Assembly (NCBI GenBank): GCA_017311185.1
Contig: JAESUZ010002554.1
Span: 1,116,001-1,180,000 of the forward strand
DNA: 64,000 nucleotides
DNA from: Proteles cristata cristata
Lineage: Eukaryota; Chordata; Mammalia; Carnivora; Hyaenidae
Direction: 5' to 3'
Of this stretch, positions 23,895-36,560 are shown one piece after another. A program made the position numbers and the translations under genes. Each line of letters opens with the position of its first letter. The first letter of the stretch is position 1. Under the pieces are notes generated by a model. That model had not been told where the DNA came from and did not search any database. It saw only the letters and a program-made list of their open reading frames with translations.

Positions 23895-25390
23895 GAGGTA
23901 TCGGCAGAAAGATATACACATACATCAATGACACAGAACAGAAAACCAAGACATAGAGATGACAAAGGAGCAAAGGCAGTTTAATAGAGAGAGGACCGTC
24001 TTCTCAACGCATGGTGCAGGAGCAAGTAGATAACCATCAACCAAAACCAAACCAAAACAAAATGGACCTTGACCTAAACCTCACACTTACACCAAAATTA
24101 ATTCAAAATGGATCAAAGATTTAAAGGCACGATTATAAAACTTTTAGAAGACAGGAGGAAACTTTCAGGAACTAGGTTTAGTAAAGCATTCTTAGACAGA
24201 CCAAAAGGAAGATATAGAATGTCAAAAATTGATAAATTAGACTGCATCAGAATCTAAACCCTTTTTTCTGTGAAAGATTCTGTTAAGAGAATGAAAAACA
24301 TGAGCTGTAGACTGGGAGAAAATATTTGCAAACCACATGCCCAACAAAGGACTTGTAGCTCATGTACATAAAGAACTCTCAAAACAATAATGAAAATTCC
24401 ACCTAAAAAAAGGACAAACTAGATGAACAGACATTTCAATGAAGAACACATCCACACAGCACATAAGAACATTAAAAGATGCTCCACATCATGAGCCATT
24501 AGGGAAATGCAAGTTAAAACCAAGCTGAGATGTCACTATATGCCTATTTGAATAGCTAAAATAAAAAATAATGACAATACCAAATGCTAGCAAAGATGTT
24601 GAGAAACTGGATCTCTCCTACATTGCTGGTGCAAATGTAACATGTATGACTGACCACTCTGGAAAAGAGTTTGTTTCTTACAAAAAAAAAAAAAAAGAAA
24701 AAGAAAAACAACATCAACATGCAACTACCATTTGACCTAGCAAATGCATTCCTGGGCATTTACTCCAGAGAAATGAAAACTTATGTCCACACAAAAACTA
24801 GTACATAATTGTTCATAGAAGCTTTCCTTGTAATATCCCCAAACTGTAAACAATGCAAATGTCCTTTGATAGGTGAACAGTTAGACAAAACATCGTGCAT
24901 CCTCACCATGGAATACAGCTCAGCAGTAAAAAGGCTATTGATACAGGCAACATCCTGGATGGGTCTCAAGGGATTGTGCTGAAGGAGAAAAGCCAATCTC
25001 AGAAGGTCATATACTGCATGATTCCATTTATACAACATTCTCAAAATGACAAATCCCAGCTAAAGAGAACAGATGCGTGGTTGTGATGTAGTTGGAAGGA
25101 GGTGGGCATGATTACAAAGGAGGCACACAGCAGAGATCTTTGTGCTGATGGAGCGGTTCTGTGTTCTGATGCAGTGGGGTGGTGGCTCTGGGAGTCTATA
25201 CATGTTTACAAAATGACATGGCACTATGCACACACATTATAGCAATGACAGTTCCCTGCTTTTGCCATTACACTGCAGAATGTAAAATGGAACATTAGGA
25301 GAAACTGGGTGAAGGGCACACAGGACCTCTCAGCACTGTTTTTCCTGTGAATATATAATTGTTTCCAAATAAAAAGTTTTTTAAAAGCTC
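23895..25390 (+). mobile_element. L1M-type LINE, sense, decayed
   Basis: ATGGATCAAAGATTTAAAGG, AGGAAACTTTCAGGAACTAG, AGATGCTCCACATCATGAGC, TGGAAAAGAGTTTG and TATACTGCATGATTCCATTT follow ORF2 to 3' UTR order over about 1.5 kb. No intact frame. Confidence 0.9.
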
Positions 25391-25490
25391 AAAAAACTAA
25401 TAAATTTTATTAAGTATATACTTTCATTGTCCATTGTCCCTGTTTTAACTTAAGTTGAACTTCAGTCTACCTGAAATATACCAAATGAAG

Positions 25491-25728
25491 GGGGGCACCT
25501 GGGTGGCTCAGTCAGTTAAATGTCTGACTCTTGATTTCAGCTCAGGTCATGATCTCACGGTTTGAATTCAACCCCTTGGTTGGGCTCCACACTGGTAGCG
25601 CAGAGCCTGCTTGGGATTCTCTTTCTCCCTCTCTTTGCCCCTCCCCTGCTCATTTTCTCTCTCTCTCTCTCTCTTTCTCTCTCTCCCCAAAATAAATAAA
25701 GCTTTAAAATTTTTAATAGAAAAAAAAA
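25491..25728 (+). mobile_element. CAN SINE
   Basis: Sense copy with an 18-base target duplication, GAAATATACCAAATGAAG / GAAATATCCTGAATGAAG, at 25473 and 25729. Confidence 0.94.
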
Positions 25729-25769
25729 GAAATATCCTGAATGAAGTTATCAATTTCTTCTGAAACAAT

Positions 25770-25970
25770 CCCAGTGGTTCTTAAAATTTAGAAGCTCAGG
25801 AGAGTTTTTCTTTTCTTTCTTTTCTTTTTAATGCAGATTCCTGGGCTCAACCATCAGAATGCATTAGTGTATAAATTCAACGGTAGGTTCAAGGATATTC
25901 ATTTTTAACCAACACCATAGAGTTCTGAAGCACATGATTTGAAGCACACATTTTCAGAATCACCAACTTA
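25770..25970. mobile_element. hAT-Charlie MITE (MER5/MER20-like)
   Basis: CCCAGTGGTTCTTAAAATTT at the left and TTTTCAGAATCACCA at the right, with CAGATTCCTGGGCTC inside, resemble this group. A TTTTC-rich tract has expanded at 25808-25830. Confidence 0.55.
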
Positions 25971-26099
25971 CAATACTATTATTAATTAGATTTGAAAAGG
26001 AATTTAGTTGCCATGGTTATCACAGAAAACTCTTTTCCAAATTTGCTATTAGTTCTAATGATAAGCATTATACAAAAAACGAATCTGACATAATACTGT

Positions 26100-26250
26100 A
26101 ATAACATTGTGTTGTTGTATGGCCACTTTGGAAAAGAGTTTGGCAGGGAAGGAAGGAAGGAAGGGAGGGAGGGAGGGAGGGAGGGAGGGAAGAAAGAAAG
26201 AAAGAAAGAAAGAAGGAAGGAGGAAGGAAGGAAGAGAAAGAAAGAAAGAA

Positions 26251-26308
<58 letters not shown>

Positions 26309-26485
26309 AAGAAAGAAAGAAATCAACATGTGACTACCATACCCCCAGCAAATGCACCCTGGGTATTTACTATGCTTGCTGTGGTGAGCATGGAGTGATG
26401 TACAGAACTGTCAAATTGATGTGTTGTGCATCTGAAACTAATAAAACACTGTATGTTAATTATACTTCAATAAAAAAAGGACACA
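26100..26485 (+). mobile_element. L1 3' fragment with an internal purine microsatellite
   Basis: TGGCCACTTTGGAAAAGAGT to the left and GTGTTGTGCATCTGAAACTA, AATAAAACACTGTATGTTAA to the right are L1; the GGGA/GAAA repeat lies between. Confidence 0.75.
26144..26323 (+). repeat. (GGGA)n/(GAAA)n purine tract, about 180 bases
   Basis: Changes from GGAA to GGGA to GAAA units. Long ORFs on both strands here are low-complexity artefacts. Confidence 0.97.
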
Positions 26486-26489
26486 AACA

Positions 26490-27424
26490 AAAAAATGAAT
26501 GTGAACACTTTTAAACTTGTTCAACTTAATAATACTGAGTAGTTAGGTATATTTAAAAGGGCATTTTTTTTGGTTTGGTGAGTCACTAGTGCAATATTTA
26601 TTGCATGCCTGTTATATATGCTGAGCAGTGAAGCATATAAAAAATAAACACAACTAGAGTCTGTTCAGCAGAGCTTTATAATCTAGTTAGGGAGGCAAGA
26701 TACAACTATAAAGAAGTTAAGTCATATTACTTAGAGTGAATGATTAAATGGCAAATAAGGGCAAATCAGAGGAGGAGCAGATAGGGATTGACGTGAAAAA
26801 AGGCCCTCCCAGGAGTTCAGGGCCAGGGAGAGGGGGGTAAGACAGCCCTTGAGGCCAGGTTAAAGAAAGCCAGAGGAGTGACTTTACATTTGAGTGATTA
26901 TACTCTTAGACTGCTAGAAACACATGACATGTCAGCAATGCATATTTTCCTTCAGAGTTCAGAGATGCCAACTATAATTAAACCCAGATGCATACATGAA
27001 GGCACTGCTTACTATAAACGGGGCAGAACTCTATCCCCAAGTTTAGATCTTCTAAAACTATCCAATTTTTTAATGTGAGAAATAGAAGAACATAGAACAA
27101 TCCTCATCTACAATCAGTACTTATAGACAATGACCAAACTTGAGGAAGAAAAGACAAAGAAATCTAGTGTAAAGGTATATTTTTTAAGAAAATGAAGAAA
27201 GGTTTTCGTTAATTAGTTCAAGTTTTGGACTGGAATAAAGTACAAGGATGGAGGAAATGCATCACCCCCATTACATACCAGAATGTGTAAATATAAAACG
27301 GCAATGGAAACAGGATGAAAAAGCAAGTGAATAAAACAGGCCAGGGTGGGAGGCAATTGTCAGTGTCAAGAAGGTGGCCAAAACGTCAATATCCATAAAA
27401 GTATTAAAATTATATTTATTCAAA
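26490..27424. other. Unassigned intergenic stretch
   Basis: AT-rich; no repeat recognised with confidence and no exon signal. Confidence 0.5.
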
Positions 27425-28135
27425 CAAAACCTTGCACACAGATGTTGATGGTAGTACTATTCATAATATTCGAAATGTAGAAACAGCCGGTGTGCCTGGG
27501 TTGCTCAGTCAGTTAAGTGTCCGACTCTTGGTTTCACCTCAGGTCATGATCTTGTATTTTGTAAGTTCAAGCCCTGCACAGGGCTCTGTGCTGACAGCAC
27601 AGAGCCTGTTTAAGATTCTCTCTCTCCCTCTTTCTCTGTCTCTCCCTCACTCACTCTCTATCTGTCTCTCACAATAAATATATAAACTTAAAAAAAAAAG
27701 GGAGAAACAACCAATTGTCCTATGAATGGATAAACAACCTATGAATGGATAAACAAAATGGGTATATCCATAACAGTGGAATATTTTTTAGCCATAAAAG
27801 GAGTACTGATAAATGTTATAACACTGATGAACCTTGAAAACATTATGCTGAAAGAAGCCAGACACTAAAGGTCGCATTGTATGATTCCATTTATATGAAA
27901 TATCCAGATCAGCTAAATCCAAAGAGACAAAGAGCAGTTAAGTAGGTGCCAGGGGCTGCCGGAAGGGAGCAATGGGGAGTGATCGCTTAATTAGAACGGA
28001 GTTTATTTTGGAGGGATGAAAGTTTCAGAACTAGGGTCAATGGTTGCATAACATTGTGCACATACTAAATGCCAGTGAATTGTTCACTTTGAAATAGTTA
28101 ATTCTTATGTGAATTTCACCTTCAGTTTTTAAAAA
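27425..28135 (+). mobile_element. L1M 3' end, sense, split by a SINE
   Basis: GTAGTACTATTCATAATATT before the SINE, then TTTTTTAGCCATAAAAGGAG, CATTATGCTGAAAGAAGCCA, GATTCCATTTATATGAAATA and AGGTGCCAGGGGCTGCCGG after it, in L1M 3' order. A local duplication of a 19-base unit lies at 27719-27757. Confidence 0.88.
27489..27700 (+). mobile_element. CAN SINE inserted in L1M
   Basis: Sense copy with flanking repeat TAGAAACAGCC / GAGAAACAACC at 27478 and 27702. Confidence 0.92.
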
Positions 28136-28575
28136 TTGATATACAACAACAAAGGAAGTGTGGCAAACTGTAAAGGGCAGATCTCATGTATAAGAGGCAT
28201 CCATCAGCCAGTCCTGGCAAGGGCCGACGTGTCAGAATGGATGCTCTGTGTTGCCAGATCTTATCGTTTGAGAGAGAATGAAGACTCAGGTTTTTGTGTA
28301 AAAATTCGCTATTTTTTAAATACTGGCAACTAATTCAAAAAATTTAAACTATGGCAGCCAAAGAAAGTATATCCAAGGGCTAAATGCAGCTCATAGACCA
28401 CCAATTTGTAAATTCTGGCAAAGCCCATTCCGACTTAAATGAGAATGTTTTCAATAGTCTATAAGCTCACTATATTGTTTCATGATTTCAAATCACTACA
28501 GATGGGTTAATCAAAAGAACAATTTGGTTGACCTAAAAATATATATTATATAGACACTTTTTTTAAAAAATAGGA
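28136..28575. other. Unassigned stretch
   Basis: No repeat named with confidence. Confidence 0.45.
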
Positions 28576-28581
28576 AACACT

Positions 28582-28797
28582 AGGGGTACCTGGGTGTCTT
28601 ATTCGGTTAACCATCAAACTTCTGCTCAGGTCACAATCTCATGGTTCATGGGTTTGAGCCACACATCAGGCTCTGTGCTGATAGCTGAGAGTCTGGACCC
28701 TGCTTTGGATTCCGTGTCTCCCGCTTTCTCTCTGCTTGTGCTCTCTCTCTCTCTCTCTCTCACTCTAAAAAATAAATAAATAAACATTAAAAAAAAA
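28582..28797 (+). mobile_element. CAN SINE, diverged
   Basis: Sense copy starting GGGGTACCTGGGTGTCTTAT, CT-repeat of about ten units, AAATAAATAAATAAAC tail. No clear target duplication. Confidence 0.9.
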
Positions 28798-29234
28798 TAC
28801 AAGATACTATGACAAAAAATAGGTTGTTCCTCTCCCCAAATGACACCATGAAATTACAGTTTCCTTTCATGTATTTAATTCGAAATTATGCTTTTTTTTC
28901 TGTGGATGATACTCTGTTGGAAATATTCCAAACACAAGTTCTTCTCTGCTCAGCAAAAATCTTTATACTGAATGAAATGTAGCTGTCTCTGCACATTCAT
29001 AACCTAACTTGCCTTAGTCTTGATCATTATTCATTTTGACTTTAGTTCTATTTTTAAGATCTAAAGTAAAGTGGGATAAAGCCCTTACTTTAAATAAATT
29101 CCAGATACTAATAACTATGTTTAAATACTCTTCTACCAAATGACAAGTTATCATGTTAAAATAGAAAAATAACAAAATATAAAATAGTTATAAAAATAAA
29201 CAAAAAACCTAACACTTCTGAATTTACAAGTATG
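28798..29234. other. Unassigned AT-rich stretch
   Basis: Nothing recognised. Confidence 0.5.
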
Positions 29235-30850
29235 AATTTCAGGACCAGCATATTTTTTTTTAACTTTTTATATTAAAATAACTTTAGAATTACAAAAAAA
29301 GTAAAAAGAAAATACAGTATCAAGAGTTTCCATATACCTTTCACCCTTTCACTCGCTTAGATATAACTCTAGTATGTTTACACAACCATTTATAAACATT
29401 TGTATAAGCATGGTACATGTATCAAAAATAAGAAATTAACACTGGTACAATACTATTAACCACACTGTAGATTTTATTCAGGTTTCTCTTGCAGGGTCCA
29501 ATCCAGGATACCTCATTGCATTTGTTTTCTTTCCCTAGGTTCAACCTGTGATGGTTTCTCAGTCTTTCCTTCTCTTTTATAGCTTTGACTGTTTTGAAGA
29601 GGAGTGATTCGTGCTTTTTTGTATCATGACTTTCCATTCAGGGTTGTCTGGTGTTTTCTCATGATTAGACTGAGGTTATGGGTCGGAGGGAAGACTCCCA
29701 CAGAGGTGAGGCTGCCGTTCCTGCTGCATCATACCAGGGAGTCCGTATCAACCTGTAATATTAACCGTGACCGCTTGGTTCAGGTGCTGTCTACCAGCTT
29801 TCTCTATAGTCTCTTCCCTAGAAGTGAGACACGAAGAACAGCCCGCAGTCATTGGGAGAGGAATTAATCTCCACCTTCCAGGGAACATTTAAACAAAATA
29901 TTTAAAACTATATAAAAACCACTACAGCAGGGAATGACTCTTTGGCAGGGAGATAGTTTGAAACTATGCCAATATCCTGGCTTCTCTTAAAGCTTTTTGG
30001 CTGACTTTGGCATTCATTGGGGATCTTGCCTGCAGTACTTACCACGATGGTGTTCTTATGGCGATTTCTGTTGCTTTCTATTTCCCTCATTCCTTGTAGA
30101 TAATATTTGCCCTCCCCACCCTGCACATTTAGCACATTTATTTATTTACTTATTTATTCAGACTATTACGGACACGAATCTATGGATATTTGTTTTATTT
30201 TGTAGATAATCTAATGACTGTCATTTGTTACTCAAATTATTCCAGCTTTGGCCATCAGCAAGGCCTTCTGGTTGGCCTGTGTCCTTCTGATAAGCCCTCA
30301 CCTCCTCCTCACTCCCTTACTTTGTGATACTATAAGACACTCCAAGCTCATCTTCTATCTTTCCTGCCCCAGTCCTAAAAAACCATCAACCATTTCTCCA
30401 AAGAATCCTGGCTCCTTTTATTGAAGACTAGCACTAAGAAAACAAGATCATGGGTATGCCATTACTTCTCAACCCTCCCAAGGAACAGAGCTGGGAAATC
30501 TGTGCACCATAGTAGCCACTGCAAACACACATATCTGTTATTATATCTGTACTGACCTGTTCCTATGGGAAACCCTAACCCTTGCCCCATCCCACGGATT
30601 TGTCACTTTCATTCTCTAGCAGTAAATAACCTGCCACTCGATTCTTAACATCTAAAATATATTTATTTATTTGTTCACCCTAGCAAACATGTAAAATGGT
30701 GTCAGAGTTGCTGAACTGTACCCCCTGAGAGAAACAAATTTACCAGTGCTTTTGTACAGTTTTTTTTTTGCCTCTATCCTTACAGAATCTAGGCAAAACA
30801 CGATTTTCCTGAATTATCTGGGTCAACTCCTTTCTTTCCCACACCCTTCA
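29235..30850 (-). mobile_element. Old L1M 3' UTR, antisense
   Basis: AACACTGGTACAATACTATT, CAATCCAGGATACCTCATTG, TTTTCTCATGATTAGACTGA, GATCTTGCCTGCAGTACTTA and CATTTCTCCAAAGAATCCTG follow a long L1M-type 3' UTR in complement. About 1.6 kb, heavily diverged. Confidence 0.75.
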
Positions 30851-31219
30851 GGGAGACTATGCCCTATATTTATAATATAGTTAGATTCATTTGTCACAGT
30901 CTGCATTCCATCCTGAATCCTCCTGACATCCGGGCTGTTTTGTATTTTGCAGACAGTAAAAGTTATTCTCATGGTATACAATTCTCTAAGTTTTGAAAAA
31001 TGTATAGAGTTTTGTAATCCAACACCACAGGACTGGATAGCTCAGAGTGATCACCCTAAAAATCTCATTGTGTTGCAGCAGTGGCAGTTTTAATTCTTTA
31101 TGCAGACTCATACCCCTTTAAAAATGAAACATACAAGTGACTAAAATAATCATTTCTAGACTAATATTTTTTCATACTCACATTTTTACTTTTTTTTACC
31201 CAAAGCTCATGTTCCACTT
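30851..31219. other. Unassigned stretch
   Basis: Nothing recognised with confidence. Confidence 0.5.
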
Positions 31220-31220
31220 T

Positions 31221-31442
31221 ATTTTTTTTTATTTTTTAATGTTTATTTATTTTTGAGAGAGAGAGAGAAAGAGAGTGTGAGTGAGAGTGGAGCAAAGACA
31301 GAGGGAGACACAGAACCTGAAGCAGACTCCAGGCTCTGAGCTATCAGCACAGAGCCTGATGCATGGCTAAAACTCATGAACCATGAGATGATTACTGGAG
31401 CTGAAGTTGGACAATTAACCAACTGACCCACCCAGGTGCCCT
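31221..31442 (-). mobile_element. CAN SINE
   Basis: Antisense copy, diverged in the boxes (GCATGGCTAAAACTCATGAA). Confidence 0.92.
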
Positions 31443-31474
31443 TTGTTTCCCCCTTTAAGAAATCGCTATTATTT

Positions 31475-31679
31475 TTTATGTTTATTTATATTTTGAGAGA
31501 GAGAGAGACAGAGTGTAAGTTGTGAAAGGGGCAGAGAGAGAGGGAGGCACAGAATCCAAAGCAGGCTTCGGCTCCCAGCAGTCAGCACAGAGCCCTATGC
31601 AGGCTCAAACCCACAAGCTGTGAGATCATGACCTGAACTAAAGTCAGACACTCGACTGACTGAGCCACCCTGGCACCCC
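31475..31679 (-). mobile_element. CAN SINE
   Basis: Antisense copy with target duplication AGAAATCGCTATTATTT at 31458 and 31680. It lies only about 30 bases from the preceding copy. Confidence 0.95.
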
Positions 31680-31906
31680 AGAAATCGCTATTATTTATCA
31701 AACTCTAAAATTCTCTCTTGAAGAAAAATCCGGTTCCTATTACTAACAACATGCATGGACCAAAGTACATGCTGTATCCCAGGGCAGTTTCCCAACATGT
31801 CCACTTTCATTCTCTATCTAGTTATTGGGAAAATATTCCTAAGAGAATCAGAAGGACAGAATAACTTCACAATAGAAATCACAAATTTAGTATATTTAAG
31901 AATTGT

Positions 31907-32971
31907 ACAGGCAAGGGAATCAAGTGCAAAAATGAACTATTGGGACCTTGTCAAGATAAAAAGCTTCTGCATGGCAAAGGAAACAATCAAGGAAACTAAT
32001 GCGCAATTGACAGAATGGAAAAATTTAGTTGCAAATGACGTATCAGATAAAGGGCTAATATCCAAAATCTATAAGGAACTCCCCAAACTCCACACCCAAA
32101 AAACAAATAATCCAGTGAAGAAATGGGCAGAAGACATGAACAGATACTTCTCCAAAGAGGACATCCAGATGGCCAACAGACACATGAAACGATGCTCAGC
32201 ATCGCTCCTCATCAGGGATATACAAATCAAAACCACACTGAGATGCCAACTCACGCTGGTCAGAGTGGCTAAAATGAACAAATCAGGAGACTACGGATGC
32301 TGGCGAGGATGTGGAGAAATGGGCACCCTTCTACACTGTTGGTGGGAATGTAAACTGGTGCAGCCCCTCTGGAAAACAGTGTGGAGGTTCCTCAAAAAAT
32401 TAACAATAGAACTCCTTTATGACCCAGCAATAGCACTGCTAGGAATTTACCCAAGGGATACAGGAGTGCTGATGCATAGGGGCACATGTTCATAGCAGCA
32501 CTCTCAACAATAGCCAAATCGTGGAAAGAGCCTAAATGTCCATCAACTGACGAATGGATCAAGAAGATGTGGTTTATCTATACAATAGAATACTACATGG
32601 CAATGAGAAAGAATCAAATCTGGCCATGTATAGCAATGTGGATGGAACTAGAAGGTGTTATGCTAAGTGAAATAAGTCAGGCAGAGGACAGATACCATAT
32701 GTTTTCACTCATATGTGGAATAGAAGAAACTTAACAGAGGACCAAGGGGGAGGGGAAGGGGAGAAATAGTTAAGGAGTGGGAGGGAGACAAACCATATGA
32801 CTCTTAAATACTGACTGATGGGGGTTGGGGAGAGGGGGAAAAGGGGTGATGGGCACGGAGGAGGGCACTTGTGGGGATGGGCACTGGGTGTTATATGGAA
32901 ACCAACCTAACAATAAACTATAAAGGAAAAATAAATAAATAAATAAATAAAAATAAAGCTTAAAAAAAAAA
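31907..32971 (+). mobile_element. 5'-truncated carnivore L1 with ORF2 C-terminus and 3' UTR
   Basis: About 1.07 kb of L1 flanked by a 9-base target duplication AAGAATTGT (31898 and 32972). The ORF2 C-terminal region is readable from MNYWDLVKIKSFCMAK to PAIALLGIYP in one frame. It includes the Cys/His cluster [20 protein letters not shown]. The frame closes at 32495 and continues in another frame at 32486-32734 (IAALSTIAKSWKEPKCPS to SLICGIEET), so a small indel near 32480 separates them. The 3' UTR has a G-rich purine tract at 32820-32846 and the copy ends in AAATAAATAAAT and an A-run. It is the best preserved L1 in the window but too short to be active. The first 50 codons of the ORF starting at 31755 are flanking sequence, not L1. 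Confidence 0.95.
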
Positions 32972-32980
32972 AAGAATTGT

Positions 32981-34485
32981 CCAATGCTTTGAATTTTCCA
33001 TGCCACTGAAATTCTACTGGGCTGAGATTGACAAAGTTTGACTGTAACTCTGCTCCTTTTCCCATAAAAATTTAAACAACCATTTTTCTATTTCTGCAAA
33101 CCAGAATATTTTTATTGCCTCTCTAAATTCTATAATTTGAAAGAGGAATAAATGAGGATGAGTCATTTAAAAGATGTGGAAGGCAGAAGGCAGACAGGTG
33201 GACATGAGGTAAGTTATGGTCCTGGTTAAAATTTGGAAAGAAGCCTTTTCAGAAGCCGAGTCACAGCGAAGCACAGTGGTTATCAAGTCTGAGTGATGTG
33301 GTTACTCAACAGACAGGAATCTAGGAAAATGTTCAGTCTGCAGACTGGGCAGTCTTGGGAGCACTTGGGAATATATCTACTCAGTCTAGTGCTGAGTAAA
33401 GCTCTACAGGGAATTACTAAGGCCTCTACAGGTTTAGCCCACCTAAGATTTGAGCAGGAAGAAATAGTTCTTAATCCTCAAGGAGATCACCTGTCCTCAT
33501 CACTGAAGCAAGCTTTGGTACTGACAGCAGAACAATGTGTGCTAATGTGGGGGTCAATGTAGAAGCTTGAGTAGGGATGGCTTGGGGTGGGTAGTAGAAT
33601 GAACTATGAGAAATTGTACGTGAAATTGTTATGTGTATATGCATTTACACTCATTTTTCTGAGGACAGAGTCCATAGATTTTTGACGACTGCCACAAGTT
33701 TCTGAGTCCCCCAAAACGGCAAGAACTACTTGGGTTTAGGTTCTGGCTGGAGAGATTGGAGTTTCCGTAAATTTGTCCAGTCTGATTTCTTGGAGGCTCA
33801 TATTCTTCCTCAGTGGATACTGTTTCCTAGGAGCAGACATGGCATCCAAAAGGAACTTTATGGGACCACTGCTGTCTGAGCTTCTTGGACTACTGGCCCC
33901 ACAGTCACTCCTTTCTTCTTAAAACACTCCTTTCTCTGGTTTCTATAACAGTACACTGGTTCTCCTTCTGCAAATCTTCTGTCTCCTGAACTGGTATCTC
34001 TTAATCGCTTCATGTTTTCTGAAGGCAGGTATGGTCTAATGATGAGTGTGTCTGTCCTTTGTTTTCTGTCTAAACTCTTTCCCTTGGAGACTTCATCTAC
34101 CCTTTACTGTTAATTTCTCCATCATGTACTAGAATTTTGTATTCCCAAAATATGTTGGGATATTGCCATTTGGATAAATAGAACCCTCCTCAAATATACT
34201 AAATAAATGTAAAATAAACAAAACCTTTGTGATGAACAAAATTATCTTTAAAAGCCCCCTACCAATATTGATATTTCATGATTCAAGCTTCTGGTAATCA
34301 CACAGCCCTGCTCCAAACTGCCTGAGTTCAAAATTTCAGAGTAAATGAAATCAAAGTATTATAAAAATTGCAATTTTAGAAAAAGAGAATGGTGAACCTG
34401 GATCCCTTAAAACAGCTGTTGCCAGTACAACATTGCAAAATCAACTCAAAAAAAAGTACACAGGGTCTTCAATGATGAAAGAAGG
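32981..34485. other. Unassigned intergenic stretch
   Basis: No repeat recognised with confidence in 1.5 kb. The 89-codon ORF at 33293-33562 (plus) has no known motif and no splice or promoter context. Confidence 0.5.
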
Positions 34486-34489
34486 GTCG

Positions 34490-35460
34490 GTCCTAACCTG
34501 GCTGGTGTAGTGAGTCAGAGAAGGCTTTGCAGAGGTAACCACGGGGTTGACTTAATAGTTGGTTTCAAAATGTCAAGTTAGTTTAAGGGAAAGCACTGCA
34601 GAAAAAGATTAAAGGAGAGGCATTCCAGGAAGAAAAGACAGAAATAAGGAAAAAGCATAAAAGATTGGAACAACATGGTTTATACCAGGAACTTCCAGAA
34701 GTTGGGAGCCTAAGTAGGAAAAGTAACAAGGCAAAGGATGAGATCACGGAGATAGGGCAGGTCAAAAGGGGGTCCTGTATTCCATCTTAAGATTTAAGAC
34801 CCTTGGCTAGAGAGCACACATCAGAATGGGGGAAGAGGGAAAGAAGCAGTGTTTTACAATTGGCACAGGCTGTGGGTCCTTCTTCAATATTCAGACGCTC
34901 CTCCCCCAGGATTGAAAATCACCATGTATAAGACTCACTGAGGACATGTGTTATGCTGGTGTTTGCCATGGGGGCAGGGGGAAGAAAGAGTTGAGAAGCA
35001 ATGCTTTAGATGTGGGGGGCCATGGGCCAGCTGGAAGTGACATTTCTGGGAGGTCAATGGGTTTCTGCGGACAGGATAAAAATGAGGGTGGGAAGACTAG
35101 AAGCACAGTGACCAAGTAGGGAGCTGGTCAGCCATCCAAGTGAGAAGGACTAGGGCCATGGTAGGGATGGAGAGAAGTCTGATTTGAAAATATTGAAGAC
35201 ACTGATTTCCAAATTTGTCTGGAATCATTTGAGAAGCTTCAAAAAAAAAAAAAAAGCTGTGATTTAATTGATCTGGATGTGGCCTAGACTTTGAAATTTT
35301 TAAAAGATCCCCAGATGGTTCTAATGTGCAGACACTGGGTTAGGGAGAGAAATCAGCAGAACTCAGTTGCTGATTGGCTGGAGTTGAAAATGTGGAAGGA
35401 TGTCAAGGATGGATGAAGCCTGGGTTTCTAGCACTGGACAATACTGTCAGGTGTATCTCG
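34490..35460 (-). mobile_element. L2, antisense, split by an hAT MITE
   Basis: GAGAAGGCTTTGCAGAGG, GAGGCATTCCAGGAAGAAAA and AAGATTTAAGACCCTTGGCT follow L2 in complement; it continues near 35030 (GACATTTCTGGGAGGT) and after 35345 (GCTGATTGGCTGGAGTTG). 34800-35030 is an unassigned interruption. Confidence 0.6.
35196..35345 (+). mobile_element. MER5A-like hAT-Charlie element
   Basis: TCTGGAATCATTTGAGAAGC, TTCAAAAAA, TGATTTAATTGATCTGGATG and CCCCAGATGGTTCTAATGTG run in MER5-type order. It interrupts the L2. Confidence 0.65.
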
Positions 35461-36385
35461 GTGTGGCATTACATGTTCCTTTTCAATCATTTTGTGACAC
35501 TAATACTTGAAGAACATATTAACTACGTAGGTCATGAGACCTTATAACACGGGCGATGGAAGTGCCTGGAAGTTTGGAGGCCATGGAAATGGCTCATCAG
35601 ATTAACTGTCAGAGGCATAATTGACCAAGGGCCCCAGATGCTGTGCTCTGAATCCACCCCTGTGTTTGAGCCAAGGCCAGGCACTGAGCACAGATCCATA
35701 AGATGTGGACTCCTCTCTCCTCTGATGGGCAACTTGGGTTGGGGGGCCTCACTGGCCATGCTGAATTTTTCTTAGAACTTTACCACAACCTAAGGCCTTT
35801 CAAGCAGCCTTTCTTCCCTCCCTCTCTCCTCCACATGCATCGGATCTACATCATGGTCTGATGGCTCTCCTGGTCCCTCTGGCTCCGTCCCCATTCCCCT
35901 TACAAGCTACTACTCAATCTTTTGCATGACTTATCCTGTTTTGGAGTCTATTGCTCTGAGGATCCAAACTAACATAAAGTTTTAACTTTTCTAAAATTAA
36001 TTTTTCCATCTGATTTGTATGAAATATGGGAAACTCTCCATTATTTTAGCCAAAGATAACTTAAATGAGCTTCCAAGAAACATATTAGCAAAGCTTCAAA
36101 TTGAAAGCCAAGATATGCCTGCATTTCCCTCATCATATTCATATGGAAGATTTCTGCTCAATCCTAACAAAGAAACCCATTACATTAAAAGCCCCCATAA
36201 AGCATACACCTATCTGAAAATGCTACTGCAACTTTCAATGGCCAAATGTTTTATGAAACACTTACAAATTGGCGTCACAATGAAGAAAACATGACAGGTA
36301 CATGTGTATTTCTTTTTAACTATACGACTTGTTGGCAAATGTGTATCCTCATATAATCTACGGCCAGGATATAAAATGCTATTTC
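35461..36385. other. Unassigned intergenic stretch
   Basis: The 91-codon ORF at 36019-36294 (plus) has no recognised family; AT-rich composition and no splice signals of note make a gene unlikely. Confidence 0.5.
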
Positions 36386-36389
36386 CATT

Positions 36390-36560
36390 ATCAAAAATTA
36401 CACAAAATGATATATAAAGCATCTTCTATATGTCACATATTATGCTGGGTACTTTACATGGTATGTAAATCTTTGCAACCATTTTGTGGAGAAAGTATTG
36501 TTAAGTTAATTTTGTAGAGTAAACTGAGATGTGGAGAGGTGGAGACTTGTCTAGTTCCTA
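36390..36560 (-). mobile_element. MIR, antisense
   Basis: TATGTCACATATTATGCTGG, GTACTTTACATGGTATG and GTAAACTGAGATGTGGAGAG follow the MIR complement. Confidence 0.65.

Noticed and set aside
25982..26514. ORFs of 74-135 codons on both strands
   Set aside because: Produced by the GGGA/GAAA repeat inside an L1 fragment.
31755..32495. The longest ORF (246 codons) as a possible gene
   Set aside because: From about residue 52 on it is L1 ORF2 C-terminus inside a truncated element with a target duplication; the first part is unrelated flank.
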